Positions 36,655 through 44,832 of a stretch of DNA of 64,000 bases are shown one piece after another. Origin of the DNA: Rubrivivax sp. (GTDB taxonomy: Bacteria; Pseudomonadota; Gammaproteobacteria; Burkholderiales; Burkholderiaceae_C); contig JAIXZR010000136.1 of NCBI GenBank assembly GCA_027489455.1, positions 1 to 64,000 of the forward strand, read 5' to 3'. Numbering within the stretch: the stretch's first letter is position 1; every line of letters begins with the position of its first letter. A program made the position numbers and the translations under genes. Under the pieces are notes generated by a model that was not told where the DNA came from, did no database searches, and saw nothing but the letters and a program-made list of their open reading frames with translations.

Positions 36655-36925
36655 GTCGCATCGCGGCGCTAACGGCGCACGCCAGCTGCGAGCTGGCCTT
36701 CCTGGCCACTCATCTTCGACACGCCGGGCACTGCTGCGGCGAGTTCGAGCCCGGCTTCCCCTCTGGTGCGTCTTCGCCTCCTGGCCGTGCGAATCGCGCT
36801 CTTGCCGACGACGGGCAGCAGCGCAGCCTTCCGCAGTTCAGAGGCTGTGCTGGCGCCCGCGGCCACCCTTGGCCTTGACTTCCGACCCTAGCCCCTTAGA
36901 CCGACCCAACCACAAGGACACCGCC

Positions 36926-37198
36926 ATGACGAGCCCGGCCGCCTCTGACTCCATCCTCTTCGACTTCATGCAGGCAGCTGCGGCGCTGGTGGAAGACGCC
37001 ATCGCCAGCGCAAGCCAGGCCGATCCCGCTGGCACGCTGGGGCTGGCAAAGGCCATGCAAGCCGGCGCCATGCTGGTCCTGAGGGCGACACTGACCACCA
37101 CAGGCCTGGCCAGCGTGGCCATCGATGTGATGGCGCCGTCTGGTGACGCCTTGGGATCACTCATGAGCTGCGAGCTGCAGCGCAAGGTGCAGCAGTGA
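36926..37198 (+). CDS. Small Ala-rich protein of the integrated element
   Basis: A 90-residue protein with AAGGA 7 bases before its ATG. Most of it is amphipathic, Ala/Met-rich helix (residues 15-75), without signal peptide. It starts the late operon (two small genes, capsid-linked gene, capsid). The stop overlaps the next start (TGATG). Function unknown. Confidence 0.65.
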   Translation: MTSPAASDSILFDFMQAAAALVEDAIASASQADPAGTLGLAKAMQAGAMLVLRATLTTTGLASVAIDVMAPSGDALGSLMSCELQRKVQQ

Positions 37199-37389
37199 TG
37201 GCCTTCGTGTACCTGCTGCAGCTGGCGCGCGCCTGGTGGGCGCGCCACTGCACGCGGGCAGGACGACTGGCCATGGCGAAGCGCCAGCGCGAGCGCGAGC
37301 TGCGCCGTGCAGGCGTTGACCGAAAGACCGCCAGGCTGGCCGCTTCGCGCATGGTGAACGCCAGCAAGCCCGATAAGGTGGTGCGATGA
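37198..37389 (+). CDS. Small basic protein of the integrated element
   Basis: A 63-residue protein with a hydrophobic/aromatic start (MAFVYLLQLARAWWARH) and a basic helical remainder (AKRQRERELRRAGV). It overlaps the gene before by one base and the gene after by four (ATGA). No family recognised. Confidence 0.6.
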   Translation: MAFVYLLQLARAWWARHCTRAGRLAMAKRQRERELRRAGVDRKTARLAASRMVNASKPDKVVR

Positions 37390-37793
37390 AGGCCACTAGC
37401 TCAGCGCATGAGCGAGTGGCAGAATCTGACGCGGCAGGGCACGCGGGATGCGTGACTGCGCCCGGGGAGGCTGGCGCGGGATGCGCAGGGGCCACGGGTG
37501 ACGAAGGCCTAGCTGGTGCGCCATCGCCCAGCGCAGACGTCTGCACGGGATGTGCGGCGCCAGCGCCTGGCAGCGAAGACACGCCCAAGGCCACGCCGCC
37601 GGCAACCGTGCGGGAGTTCGAGCGCGCGCTGCGCGGCTTGGGCTTCACGCGAGCGCAGGCACAAGCCATCGCCCGAAAGGGATTCAGCGGGGCATCTGCT
37701 GCGGCAGAGCCCGAGCCCGATCCACCGACGAGCGAACCCCCTCAATTGCACGCAGCCCTTCAGCGGCTGCAAGCAGCCCTCTCGAAAGACTGA
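37386..37793 (+). CDS. Protein with capsid-linked REFE motif, upstream of the capsid gene
   Basis: A 135-residue protein. Residues 1-78 are low-complexity Ala/Gly/Pro with three cysteines. The C-terminal part contains TVREFERALRGLGFTRAQAQ followed by AIARKGF, a helical motif I know from proteins or protein tails that sit next to HK97-type prohead proteases and capsids in many prophages. A scaffold or capsid-assembly role is therefore plausible but not shown. It ends one base before the capsid start. Confidence 0.65.
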   Translation: MKATSSAHERVAESDAAGHAGCVTAPGEAGAGCAGATGDEGLAGAPSPSADVCTGCAAPAPGSEDTPKATPPATVREFERALRGLGFTRAQAQAIARKGFSGASAAAEPEPDPPTSEPPQLHAALQRLQAALSKD

Positions 37794-37794
37794 C

Positions 37795-39093
37795 ATGAAC
37801 ACGACTTCCCAAATGAACCGCAACGCCCTGGCGCTGGCCGCCAAGATGATGTTGCACCCCAGTGCCATGGAGCGGCGCAATGCGCCCGACCTGGCGGGCG
37901 CCATCGACCGTATCGCCGACAGCTTTGCGCAGCACAGGCAGCGCAGCGAGGCCACCATCAACGAACTGCGCGGCCAGGTCGAGCGCCTGGACACCAGGCT
38001 GTCGCGCCCTGGCGCGCTGCACGAGCCCGGGCCTGCGGCCGAAGGCGCCCAGCCGGCCTGGACCGTCAACGGCAAGAGCGTGCAGCTGCTGCGCACGCCG
38101 GCAGAGATTCGCAGCCACTACGAGCGCCGCAGCGACGAGCGCGGGCAAATCGGCATGGCCGACTTCATGCGGGGCGTGGCCGGCATGGGCGCATCGCCGG
38201 AAGCCCGCGCCGTGCTCTCTGTCGGCACGGACGCCGATGGTGGCCACCTGGTGCCGTCGCGCCTCATGGCTGGCGTGCTGTCGGCCCTGGTGCCTGAGTC
38301 GTCTGTGCTGCGCGCAGGTGCTGGCATCCTGTCCTTGGAGCCCGCCGACTTCGGCGCCAAGACGTTCACGGTGGCCGCGACCGACACGGTTCCGTCTGCC
38401 GCCTGGCGCGCAGAGAACGGGTCGGTGGCCGAAAGCTCGCCCGGCTTCCGCGCGGTGACGATGACGCCACGCTCTCTGTCGTTCTACTTCAAGATCAGCC
38501 GGGAGCTGTTGGCTGATGCTGCAGGCATCGATGCCACGCTGATGCTGGCCATCGCGCAGGCATTCGCCAAGGAGCTGGACCGTACAGCTCTGTTCGGGAC
38601 TGGCACTGCGCCTGAGCCGCGCGGCATCGTCAACACGTCCGGCGTAATCGCAGTGACCAACGGCGCGAACGGCGCCAGCTTGGCCACAACGCGCTACGCC
38701 AACATGTTCACCGGCATCCAAGGCATTTTGGAGGCCAACGGGCCGATGCCGGATGCAGCCATCATGTCCCCTCGTTCGCGTGTGGTGCTGGGTGGCCTGT
38801 TGGACAGCACCGGCCAGCCGCTGCAAGTGCCTGACATGCTGCGCCGCATGGATTTCCTGCACTCTTCGCAAGTGCCCAACAACCTGACGGTGGGCACCAG
38901 CTCAGACTGCAGTTCGATCGTCGTGGGCGACTTCTCGAAGATGGTCTTCGCGATGCGCGAGCGTATGAGCGTCCAGCTGCTCAGCGAGGCCTTCGCCACC
39001 AACGGCCAGGTGGGCTTCATTGCGCACTGCCGCTGCGACATCGGCGTGATGTACCCCAAGGCATTCGCCGTCGTGACTGGCGTGCGCCCGTAA
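37795..39093 (+). CDS. HK97-family major capsid protein
   Basis: A 432-residue capsid subunit. An N-terminal delta-like region (about 1-100) contains a coiled-coil stretch (IADSFAQHRQRSEATINELR) as used for scaffolding. The fold proper starts near 140 with VGTDADGGHLVPSRLMAGVL, followed by WRAENGSVAESS, LSFYFKISRELL, AKELDRTALFGTG and RGIVNT, typical of this family. The open frame is complete, with no frameshift. No protease, portal, terminase or tail gene accompanies it, so this element has a capsid gene outside any normal morphogenesis operon. Confidence 0.92.
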   Translation: MNTTSQMNRNALALAAKMMLHPSAMERRNAPDLAGAIDRIADSFAQHRQRSEATINELRGQVERLDTRLSRPGALHEPGPAAEGAQPAWTVNGKSVQLLRTPAEIRSHYERRSDERGQIGMADFMRGVAGMGASPEARAVLSVGTDADGGHLVPSRLMAGVLSALVPESSVLRAGAGILSLEPADFGAKTFTVAATDTVPSAAWRAENGSVAESSPGFRAVTMTPRSLSFYFKISRELLADAAGIDATLMLAIAQAFAKELDRTALFGTGTAPEPRGIVNTSGVIAVTNGANGASLATTRYANMFTGIQGILEANGPMPDAAIMSPRSRVVLGGLLDSTGQPLQVPDMLRRMDFLHSSQVPNNLTVGTSSDCSSIVVGDFSKMVFAMRERMSVQLLSEAFATNGQVGFIAHCRCDIGVMYPKAFAVVTGVRP

Positions 39094-39164
39094 GGGGCCG
39101 AGTGCCGTGCCTGGCGGATGCGCTGGGCTCCCGGCCGGGCCGTCCATAGGTCCGCACTCCATGA

Positions 39165-39202
39165 GGCGGGCGCCTTCCCCAAGGTGCCCGCCTTCTTTCC
39201 TT
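39165..39202 (+). terminator. Terminator after the capsid gene
   Basis: GGCGGGCGCCTT (39165-39176) pairs with AAGGTGCCCGCC (39181-39192), one mismatch, around a 4-base loop and is followed by a T-rich run (TTCTTTCCTT). It lies 70 bases after the capsid stop. Confidence 0.8.
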
Positions 39203-39219
39203 GGTGGGCGGGTCAGCGC

Positions 39220-39597
39220 ATGAGCCATCAGACCGAAGATCGACGAGTACGCGCGGATCGACCGCGCTGCCGGCCAGGCCGGCCGCGGGGGGAAGTAGCT
39301 CAGGCGCTGTTGGGTGCTGCAGCCGCAGCGCCTGGCACCGCCCTGCAGCTGGCCGCGCGCGCGCATGTCGGGCGTCGAGCTGCAGCCTATACCTGCAGCC
39401 GCCTGGTCAGCGCAGGCCTGCTGGTCGAGCTGTCCAAGGATGTGGCCAGTAGGCGCGGCCGCGCGCCGGCAGTAATGGCGCCACCGAAGGCCGAAGTACC
39501 GACGCAAGGGCTTGAGCTAGCCGCAGCACTTGGCGCCTGGTTCGGCGCGCCCCAAGGGTTTGAGGCGCCCGCGCCCAAGGACCAAGGGGCCGCTTGA
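39220..39597 (+). CDS. Small winged-helix-like protein at the right end of the element
   Basis: A 125-residue protein starting at the ATG after the capsid terminator; the frame upstream is through the terminator and is not coding. The middle (about 25-80) is an Ala-rich helix-turn-helix region with LAARAHVGRRAAAYTCSRLV and then AGLLVELSKDVASRRGRAP, reminiscent of a wing. It may be a repressor or accessory regulator of the element. No family name can be given. Confidence 0.55.
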   Translation: MSHQTEDRRVRADRPRCRPGRPRGEVAQALLGAAAAAPGTALQLAARAHVGRRAAAYTCSRLVSAGLLVELSKDVASRRGRAPAVMAPPKAEVPTQGLELAAALGAWFGAPQGFEAPAPKDQGAA

Positions 39598-39636
39598 CGC
39601 GCTAGCATTGCGATAAGCACCTACCTTGAAGGCGGG

Positions 39637-39651
39637 ACGGATGGGGGAACC
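39637..39651 (+). repeat. 15-bp direct repeat, right copy (possible integrase arm site)
   Basis: Exact copy of the 15-base sequence at 30965-30979, 48 bases inside the right attachment core. Same orientation as the left copy. Confidence 0.6.
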
Positions 39652-39699
39652 GCTGCAAAATGGTCTAGAAACCCGCGTAAGTGCCAGCGATACGAAGGA

Positions 39700-39713
39700 C
39701 ACCGCTTCCGCCA
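39700..39713 (+). repeat. attR: 14-bp direct repeat at the right end of the element
   Basis: Exact copy of the tRNA-Ser 3' end (30840-30853). The chromosome resumes here; the FkbM gene begins 30 bases later. Confidence 0.88.
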
Positions 39714-39742
39714 AGCTGTCCGCCCCGTGATGGCCGTGCCCC

Positions 39743-40522
39743 ATGCCTGCTGAGCAGCCCTTGCGCCACGCCATCGACCGCCGCCTGGGCCTGCTGCGTT
39801 CTTGGTGCGTGTACCGCGCCATCCCCTGGCGCGGGCTGCAGTTGCGGCGCTTCTACCGGCGCTTCGTACCCGCGGGCGGGTTGGCTTTTGATGTCGGCGC
39901 CCATGCCGGCAATCGCGTGGCAGCGTTTCGCGGGCTGGGGGCGCGGGTGGTGGCGCTCGAGCCGCAGGCGGATTTCGTGCGCCTGCTGCAGCGGCGCTTC
40001 GGCAGCGATCGCGATGTCACCGTGCTGCCGCAGGCCCTGGGCCGTGCGCCCGGGCAGGCCCAGCTGCTGGCCAGTGCGCGCACGCCGACGGTCAGTACGC
40101 TGTCGGCCGACTTCACGCGCCGCGCCGGCAGCAGCGCGTCTTTCCGCGGCGTGCAGTGGGCGCCGGGACCGGTGGTGGACGTGACGACGCTGGACGCGCT
40201 GATCGCCCGCCACGGCCGCCCGGACTTCTGCAAGATCGACGTCGAGGGCTTCGAGCACGAGGTGCTGCTGGGCCTGAGCCAGCCGCTGCCAGCGCTGTCG
40301 TTCGAGTTCCTGGTGCCGGTGCGGGACGTCGCCCTGGCCTGCATCGACCGGCTGGAAACGCTGGCTGCCGGCGGGCCGCAGCGCTACCGCTATGCCGTGT
40401 CTCTGGGTGAAAGCCAGCGGCTGCTTCAGCCCCAGGGCCTGGACGCTGAGGCCTTGCGCGGCTGGCTGCTGGCGCTGCCGCCGCAGGCGCCCTCGGGCGA
40501 TGTGCATGCCTGGTGGGGCTGA
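39743..40522 (+). CDS. FkbM-family methyltransferase
   Basis: SAM-dependent O-methyltransferase of the FkbM type, acting on sugars or polyketide-like substrates in known members. The 259-residue protein has the SAM-binding motif LAFDVGAHAGNR (near 47-58), VVALEPQADF, the FkbM motif FCKIDVEGFEHEVLLGL (near 162-178) and a closing segment. It begins 30 bases after attR. Its last 97 bases overlap, on the opposite strand, the 3' end of the sulfatase-like gene. Confidence 0.9.
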   Translation: MPAEQPLRHAIDRRLGLLRSWCVYRAIPWRGLQLRRFYRRFVPAGGLAFDVGAHAGNRVAAFRGLGARVVALEPQADFVRLLQRRFGSDRDVTVLPQALGRAPGQAQLLASARTPTVSTLSADFTRRAGSSASFRGVQWAPGPVVDVTTLDALIARHGRPDFCKIDVEGFEHEVLLGLSQPLPALSFEFLVPVRDVALACIDRLETLAAGGPQRYRYAVSLGESQRLLQPQGLDAEALRGWLLALPPQAPSGDVHAWWG

Positions 40523-42255
40523 CGGTCGCCCCGGCCCGGGCCTGGCCCGGCCGCGGCCAGCGCGCGCAGGATCTGCGGCAGCAGCCCGTGCATCGGCCCT
40601 TGCGCATCGGCCGGCAGCTGCAGGCCGGGCGTGAAGCCCTGGGCCTGGAAGGCCTGCAGAAGCTGCGGGCTGCTGCTGATGACGTGCACCGGCACGTCCC
40701 AGCTGGCCCCGGCACCGGCCACCAGGGCGGGGGGCTGGTGGTCGCCGACGATCACCCACAGCAGATCGCAAGGTGCGCGCTGGCGCAGGTAGCCGGCCCA
40801 CCAGCCGAACTGGTAGCGCAGCGCGTCGATGTGCCCCGCCAGCGGCTGCTGCAGCGCCAGAGGCTGCGCCAGCGCAGCCGCCGCGTCGCCCGGGCTGTAG
40901 GCCAAGGCGGCCCGGGGCCCGGACAGCGCCGCCCAATCGGCCACCAGCGGCGGCAGCGGGTGGAAGGGCGCGTGCGTGCTGATGGTGGGGAAGACGACCA
41001 GCCGCGGCGGCCTGTCTGGCGATGCGCTGGCGCCAGCGGCCAGCTCCTGGTCGTGCAGCGCCGCCATCGCTGCCTGGTCGGGGATGCGCCAGTAGCCGAA
41101 ATCCGGCCCCGTGTAGCCAATGGCGGCGTCGTCGGCCACGCGGCTGAAGCCGTAGAACGCGCCCTCGGGCCAGGCGCGCTTGAGGCCGGGCATCCAGGCC
41201 ACCGTGCGGTAGCCGCGGGCGGCCAGGTGGCTCACCAGGGTCGGCCGGCGGCTGGCCAGCAGCAGGGCGTGGTGGCCGGGGTCGGCCATCGGCAGGCCGG
41301 CCAGCAGGCTGGCATGGGCCAGCCAGGAGCCGCCGCCGAAGGTGGGCGAGCGCACGCGCGCCGTCACCACGCCGCGGCCGCTGTCGGCGATGGCGCGCGC
41401 CAGCTCGGCACGCGGTGCCGCCAGGGCGGCGGCCACGGCGGGCAGATCGCTGCTGACGGCGCCGTAGCTTTCGGCAAACATCAGCAGGATGTCGGGGGCC
41501 CGCGCCGCGCCATGCCCCGGCCGGGCCGGGCAGTGGCCCCCGGGGGAGGGACCGGCGGCAGGCCCGCCCGGCCCGAGCGGGGGCAGTGCCGCCAGTGGCG
41601 CGTCCAGCCCGGGCACCGGCGCCAGCACCGCGTCGCCCTGGCCGGGCACCAGCACACGCCACATCAGCAGCGCCTGCTGCTGCAAGGTGGGCGCCAGCGG
41701 CAGGGCGAAGAACCAGCGCGTGTCGCGCCCATCCGGCACATAAGCCGCAAAGCACAGCACCAGCGCGGCCACGGTGGCCACCAGCGGCCGCCGGGCCGGC
41801 GCCCAGGCCAGACAGCGGGCCAGCGCCTGGATCGCGACGCGCACCAGCACCGTCAGCGCGACCGCCGCCAGCAGGGCGGCGGTGGCCACGGCCGCCAGCT
41901 GCGCGGCCGACAACGATGCGGCCAGCACCTGCAGCAAATCCAGCGCATGGCGGCCGTCCCAGTAGATGTTCACCGGCCGGCCCAGCACGGCCGGGGCGGT
42001 GACGTCGGCATAGCGCACCGCGACCAGCGCCATGAAGCCCAGCGCCAGCGCCGTGGCCGCGCGTGCGCGCAGCGGCCCGCGCCAGGCCACCCAGCCCAGC
42101 AGGGCCAGCACGCCCAGGCAGAGCTCGAAGGACAGCCGCGGGTTCAGGTGCACGCCGAAGCCGGGCCAGCGGTTTTCGAAAGTCAGCAGCGCATTCAACA
42201 GCGCAAAGGCCAGCCCGAAGCGCAGGCCCCAGGCCACCGGCGCGGGCAGGTTCAC
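40426..42255 (-). CDS. Membrane-anchored sulfatase/phosphoglycerol transferase-like protein
   Basis: A 609-residue protein of the alkaline phosphatase superfamily resembling LTA-synthase-like or sulfatase proteins. The N-terminal third has about five membrane helices (to about 185). The periplasmic domain begins PDILLMFAESYGAVSSDLP, with a likely nucleophile region at SPTFGGGSWLAH, PRLVVFPTISTHAPFHPLPPL, and IVGDHQPPAL as the metal site. Start is GTG overlapping the YceI stop (GTGA). The final 32 residues (Gly/Pro/Ser-rich) overlap the FkbM gene and look like a run-on tail, so the end may have shifted. Confidence 0.82.
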   Translation of the reverse strand: MNLPAPVAWGLRFGLAFALLNALLTFENRWPGFGVHLNPRLSFELCLGVLALLGWVAWRGPLRARAATALALGFMALVAVRYADVTAPAVLGRPVNIYWDGRHALDLLQVLAASLSAAQLAAVATAALLAAVALTVLVRVAIQALARCLAWAPARRPLVATVAALVLCFAAYVPDGRDTRWFFALPLAPTLQQQALLMWRVLVPGQGDAVLAPVPGLDAPLAALPPLGPGGPAAGPSPGGHCPARPGHGAARAPDILLMFAESYGAVSSDLPAVAAALAAPRAELARAIADSGRGVVTARVRSPTFGGGSWLAHASLLAGLPMADPGHHALLLASRRPTLVSHLAARGYRTVAWMPGLKRAWPEGAFYGFSRVADDAAIGYTGPDFGYWRIPDQAAMAALHDQELAAGASASPDRPPRLVVFPTISTHAPFHPLPPLVADWAALSGPRAALAYSPGDAAAALAQPLALQQPLAGHIDALRYQFGWWAGYLRQRAPCDLLWVIVGDHQPPALVAGAGASWDVPVHVISSSPQLLQAFQAQGFTPGLQLPADAQGPMHGLLPQILRALAAAGPGPGRGDRQPHQACTSPEGACGGSASSQPRKASASRPWG

Positions 42256-42905
42256 TGCCGCACGGCCTCGAACTCGATGATCAGCGCTACCTCGTCGCCC
42301 ACCCAGCCGTTGGCCACGGCGTAGTTCATGCCGAAGCTGCTGCGCTTGAAGCTGCCGCGCGCCGACACGCCCATCACGTAGGGCTTGCGGCCGATGCCGC
42401 CGATCGGCGATTCGGCGCTCTTGTTCCAGGTGGCCTGCAGCGTCAGCGGCTGGGTCTTGCCCAGCAGCTGCAGCTGCCCGGCGATCTCGAACGTGCGCTC
42501 GCCCGTGCGGCGCGCGGTGTCGGCGGTGAAGACCATGCGCGGGTGCTCGCTGCTGTTCAGGAAATCCGGGCCCTTGAGGTGGTCGTCGCGCTTGCGCTGG
42601 TTGCTGAAGACACTGGCCGTGTCGACTTCGATGCGCACAGCGCTCAGCCGTGCCGTGGCCTCGTCGAAGCTGTAGCTGCCGCGCGCGGTGCGGAACATCC
42701 CCAGCGTCTTGGCGTAGCCGATGTGGTCGACGAGGAAGGCCACCGTCAGGTGGTCGGGGTCGATCTCGTAGCGGGCGGCCTGGGCCTGCGCTGGCACGGA
42801 CGGCAGCCAGGCCGCGGCCAGCGCGACGATGGCCGCGGCGGCGCGGCCCCGCCAGGCGCTGGGCCTGCGGGCCAGGACGATGGGCGAGAGGAAGAAAGCA
42901 GGCAT
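42252..42905 (-). CDS. YceI-family periplasmic lipid-binding protein
   Basis: A 217-residue secreted protein: signal peptide (about 1-44, cleavage after AQA, with a basic Arg-rich first part), then the lipocalin-like YceI fold with YEIDPDHLTVAFLVDHIGYAKTLGMF, TASVFSNQRKRDDHLKGPDFL and the NGWVGDEVALIIEFEAVR end. Members bind isoprenoid or similar amphipathic ligands in the periplasm. It is coupled to the sulfatase-like gene by a GTGA overlap and starts 2 bases after the stop of the CDP-alcohol phosphatidyltransferase gene. Confidence 0.93.
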   Translation of the reverse strand: MPAFFLSPIVLARRPSAWRGRAAAAIVALAAAWLPSVPAQAQAARYEIDPDHLTVAFLVDHIGYAKTLGMFRTARGSYSFDEATARLSAVRIEVDTASVFSNQRKRDDHLKGPDFLNSSEHPRMVFTADTARRTGERTFEIAGQLQLLGKTQPLTLQATWNKSAESPIGGIGRKPYVMGVSARGSFKRSSFGMNYAVANGWVGDEVALIIEFEAVRQ

Positions 42906-42907
42906 GG

Positions 42908-43729
42908 TCAGTTCTCCAGGCGGGGGGTGGGTGGGCGTAGCGTGCGCGCCTGTGCCAGCGCCTGCACGTCGATGGCGAACGATGCCCCCAGCAGCGCCAG
43001 GCTGCCGGCGGCCAGGGTGCTGGCCATTGCTGGCGGCAGCACCGGCGCCAGACAGCACACCAGGCTGGTGATCTGCACCACGCACACCGCCTGGCGGCGC
43101 CGGCTGGGGGCCAGCGGCGCGGCCAGCCAGGGCCAGAAGCGGGCGGCCGCGACGAAGGCATAGCGCATCAGCCCGGCGGCCAGCACCCAGGGCCCGGCCT
43201 GCCCGGCCTGCCAGACCAGCAGACACAGCAGCAGGGTGTAGGCGGCGTCGGTTTCCATGTCGAAGCGCGCGCCAAAGGCACTGGCCAGCCCGCTGCGGCG
43301 CGCCAACGCGCCGTCCAGCGCGTCCAGCACCGCCGTCAGCGTGGCCAGCGCCACCACGCCCCAGGCCAGCGTGCTGACGGCACCCGCGGCACCCGCGACC
43401 GGTCGATCCGCGCCCCAGGGGCCCGCCAGCAAGCCGGCCAACAACCCGGCCAGCAGCAGGCGCAGGTAACTCACGCGGTTGGCCGGGCCAAAGCGCGCAT
43501 GCGGGTGCGCGCCCGTACCCAGCCCGCGCCACACCAGCAGGGTCCCGGCGCCGCACCACAGCAAGGCCAGCACGACGAAGCCCGGGCCGAAGCCCCGGGC
43601 CCAAGCGGCGGCCAGGGCCGGCAGCAGCACGATCGCCGCCAGGGCGCCCATGTCGCGCGCCGCGCTGGCCCGCAGGCCGGGCCGGGCTGCAGGCCAGGGT
43701 GACAAAGGGCGGGGCACCGACGCATCCAT
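42908..43729 (-). CDS. CDP-alcohol phosphatidyltransferase family protein
   Basis: Integral membrane enzyme of 273 residues. The catalytic motif D-G-x2-A-R-x8-G-x3-D-x3-D is exact: D139, G140, A143, R144, G153, D157, D161. It has about seven hydrophobic helices. Family members join an alcohol to a CDP-activated phosphatidate or sugar alcohol; the partner here is unknown. It is the first gene of the leftward three-gene operon and shares a 48-base intergenic region with the divergent dehydrogenase gene. Confidence 0.9.
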   Translation of the reverse strand: MDASVPRPLSPWPAARPGLRASAARDMGALAAIVLLPALAAAWARGFGPGFVVLALLWCGAGTLLVWRGLGTGAHPHARFGPANRVSYLRLLLAGLLAGLLAGPWGADRPVAGAAGAVSTLAWGVVALATLTAVLDALDGALARRSGLASAFGARFDMETDAAYTLLLCLLVWQAGQAGPWVLAAGLMRYAFVAAARFWPWLAAPLAPSRRRQAVCVVQITSLVCCLAPVLPPAMASTLAAGSLALLGASFAIDVQALAQARTLRPPTPRLEN

Positions 43730-43777
43730 CGGCGCGACCGTACCATCAGCCGCTGCCCCCCACCCCGCCTGCCCGTC
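43730..43777. promoter_or_regulatory. 48-base divergent promoter region of the pterin-like cluster
   Basis: Both flanking genes (CDP-alcohol phosphatidyltransferase leftward, dehydrogenase rightward) must be transcribed from here. It is GC-rich (C runs) and shows no clear hexamers. Confidence 0.4.
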
Positions 43778-44794
43778 TTGACCTCACCCCCGCTGCCGAC
43801 AAGCCCTGCCCTGGCGCGCGCCTGCTGGACCGTCCGCCCCGGCCACGCCGAGCTGCGCCCCGAGACCCTGCCGCCGCTGGCGCCCGGGCAGGTGCGCGTG
43901 CGCAGCCTGTTCGGGGCCGTCAGCCGCGGCACCGAGGGCCTGGTCTGGCGCGGCGAGGTGCCGACGAGCGAATGGCAGCGCATGCGGGCGCCGTTCCAGG
44001 CCGGTGACTTCCCGGGGCCGGTGAAGTACGGCTACATCAACGTCGGCCGGGTGGAAGACGGCCCGGCGGCGCTGCGCGGGCAAGAGGTTTTCTGCCTGCA
44101 TCCGCACCAGGATGTCTACCAGGTGCCGGCCGACGCCGTGCTGCCCCTGCCCGCCGGCCTGCCCCCGCAGCGCGCCGTGCTGGCCGCGCTGCTGGAAACC
44201 GCCATCAACGCGTTGTGGGACGCCCCGCCGCGCGTGGGCGACCGTGTCGCCGTCGTCGGCGGCGGCGCGCTCGGGCTGCTGGTGGCCTGGCTGGCCGCAC
44301 GCGTGCCCGGCTGCACCGTGCAGGTGGTGGACACACAGCCCGCGCGGGCCGCCATCGCCGCTGCGCTGGGCGCGGGCTTTGCGCTGCCGCAGGCAGCAGC
44401 GGCAACGGCAACGGGCGACGCCGATCTCGTCGTCCACACCAGCGGGCAGGCCGAGGGCCTGGCCACCGCGCTGCAGCTGGCCGGGCAGGAAGCCACGGTG
44501 CTGGAGCTCAGCTGGTACGGCAGCCGCGCCGTGCCGGTGCCGCTGGGCCAGGCCTTCCACGCCCGGCGGCTGGTGCTGCAGAGCTCGCAGGTGGGCAGCG
44601 TGGCCGCGCCGCAGCGCCCGCGCTGGACGCACCGGCGCCGCCTGGCCCTGGCGCTGCAGCTGCTGGCCGCGCCGGAACTGGACGTCCTCGTCACCCACGC
44701 CGCGCCCTTCGATGCCCTGCCCCAGGTGCTGGCGCGCCTGGCGGGCGGCGGCGATGCCGGCGACGTGCTCTGCCACCGCATCGACTACGCCTGA
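43778..44794 (+). CDS. Zinc-type alcohol dehydrogenase-like oxidoreductase
   Basis: A 338-residue medium-chain dehydrogenase relative. The N-terminal substrate domain has [14 protein letters not shown] and [13 protein letters not shown], as in proteins annotated as BchC-like or threonine-dehydrogenase-like. The Rossmann part has [17 protein letters not shown] and [13 protein letters not shown]. The catalytic-zinc cysteine and the structural-zinc cysteine cluster of classical members are not visible. The start is TTG with no good ribosome site. In this position it begins the operon that includes the PTPS-like gene. Confidence 0.83.
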   Translation: MTSPPLPTSPALARACWTVRPGHAELRPETLPPLAPGQVRVRSLFGAVSRGTEGLVWRGEVPTSEWQRMRAPFQAGDFPGPVKYGYINVGRVEDGPAALRGQEVFCLHPHQDVYQVPADAVLPLPAGLPPQRAVLAALLETAINALWDAPPRVGDRVAVVGGGALGLLVAWLAARVPGCTVQVVDTQPARAAIAAALGAGFALPQAAAATATGDADLVVHTSGQAEGLATALQLAGQEATVLELSWYGSRAVPVPLGQAFHARRLVLQSSQVGSVAAPQRPRWTHRRRLALALQLLAAPELDVLVTHAAPFDALPQVLARLAGGGDAGDVLCHRIDYA

Positions 44795-44832
44795 AGCCAC
44801 CACCCACCTCACTGCCGGAAAGCCGCCCCGCG

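Larger units (their letters stand above)
36273..36925. other. Gene-free, repeat-rich region, possible replication origin
   Basis: About 650 bases follow the helicase gene without a credible gene. It contains two exact copies of CATGAAAAGCATGCA (36374-36388 and 36640-36654), an inverted partial copy sharing AAAGCATGCA (36278-36288), a palindromic cluster (36307-36359) and G runs of 7 and 11. The position after a D5 helicase and the iteron-like repeats fit an origin of replication, which is inference. Confidence 0.5.
30854..39713 (+). mobile_element. Integrated satellite-like element in tRNA-Ser, about 8.9 kb
   Basis: Bounded by the 14-base tRNA-derived repeat, with an integrase gene at one end and 15-base inner repeats near both ends. 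Content in order: integrase, two hypothetical genes, AlpA-like regulator, small basic gene, Toprim primase, D5 helicase, gene-free repeat region, three small genes, HK97 capsid and a small regulator-like gene. Nearly all genes point the same way. The size and integrase/AlpA/primase core are those of P4-like or PICI-like satellites; the lone capsid gene is the odd part. Confidence 0.85.

Noticed and set aside
36056-36925. Open reading frame running through the possible origin into the small late gene
   Set aside because: The translation is basic and low-complexity and crosses the palindrome and G runs; only the part from the ATG at 36926 with a ribosome-binding site looks coding.
39118-39219. 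Longer form of the small right-end gene of the element
   Set aside because: The extension passes through the capsid terminator hairpin.
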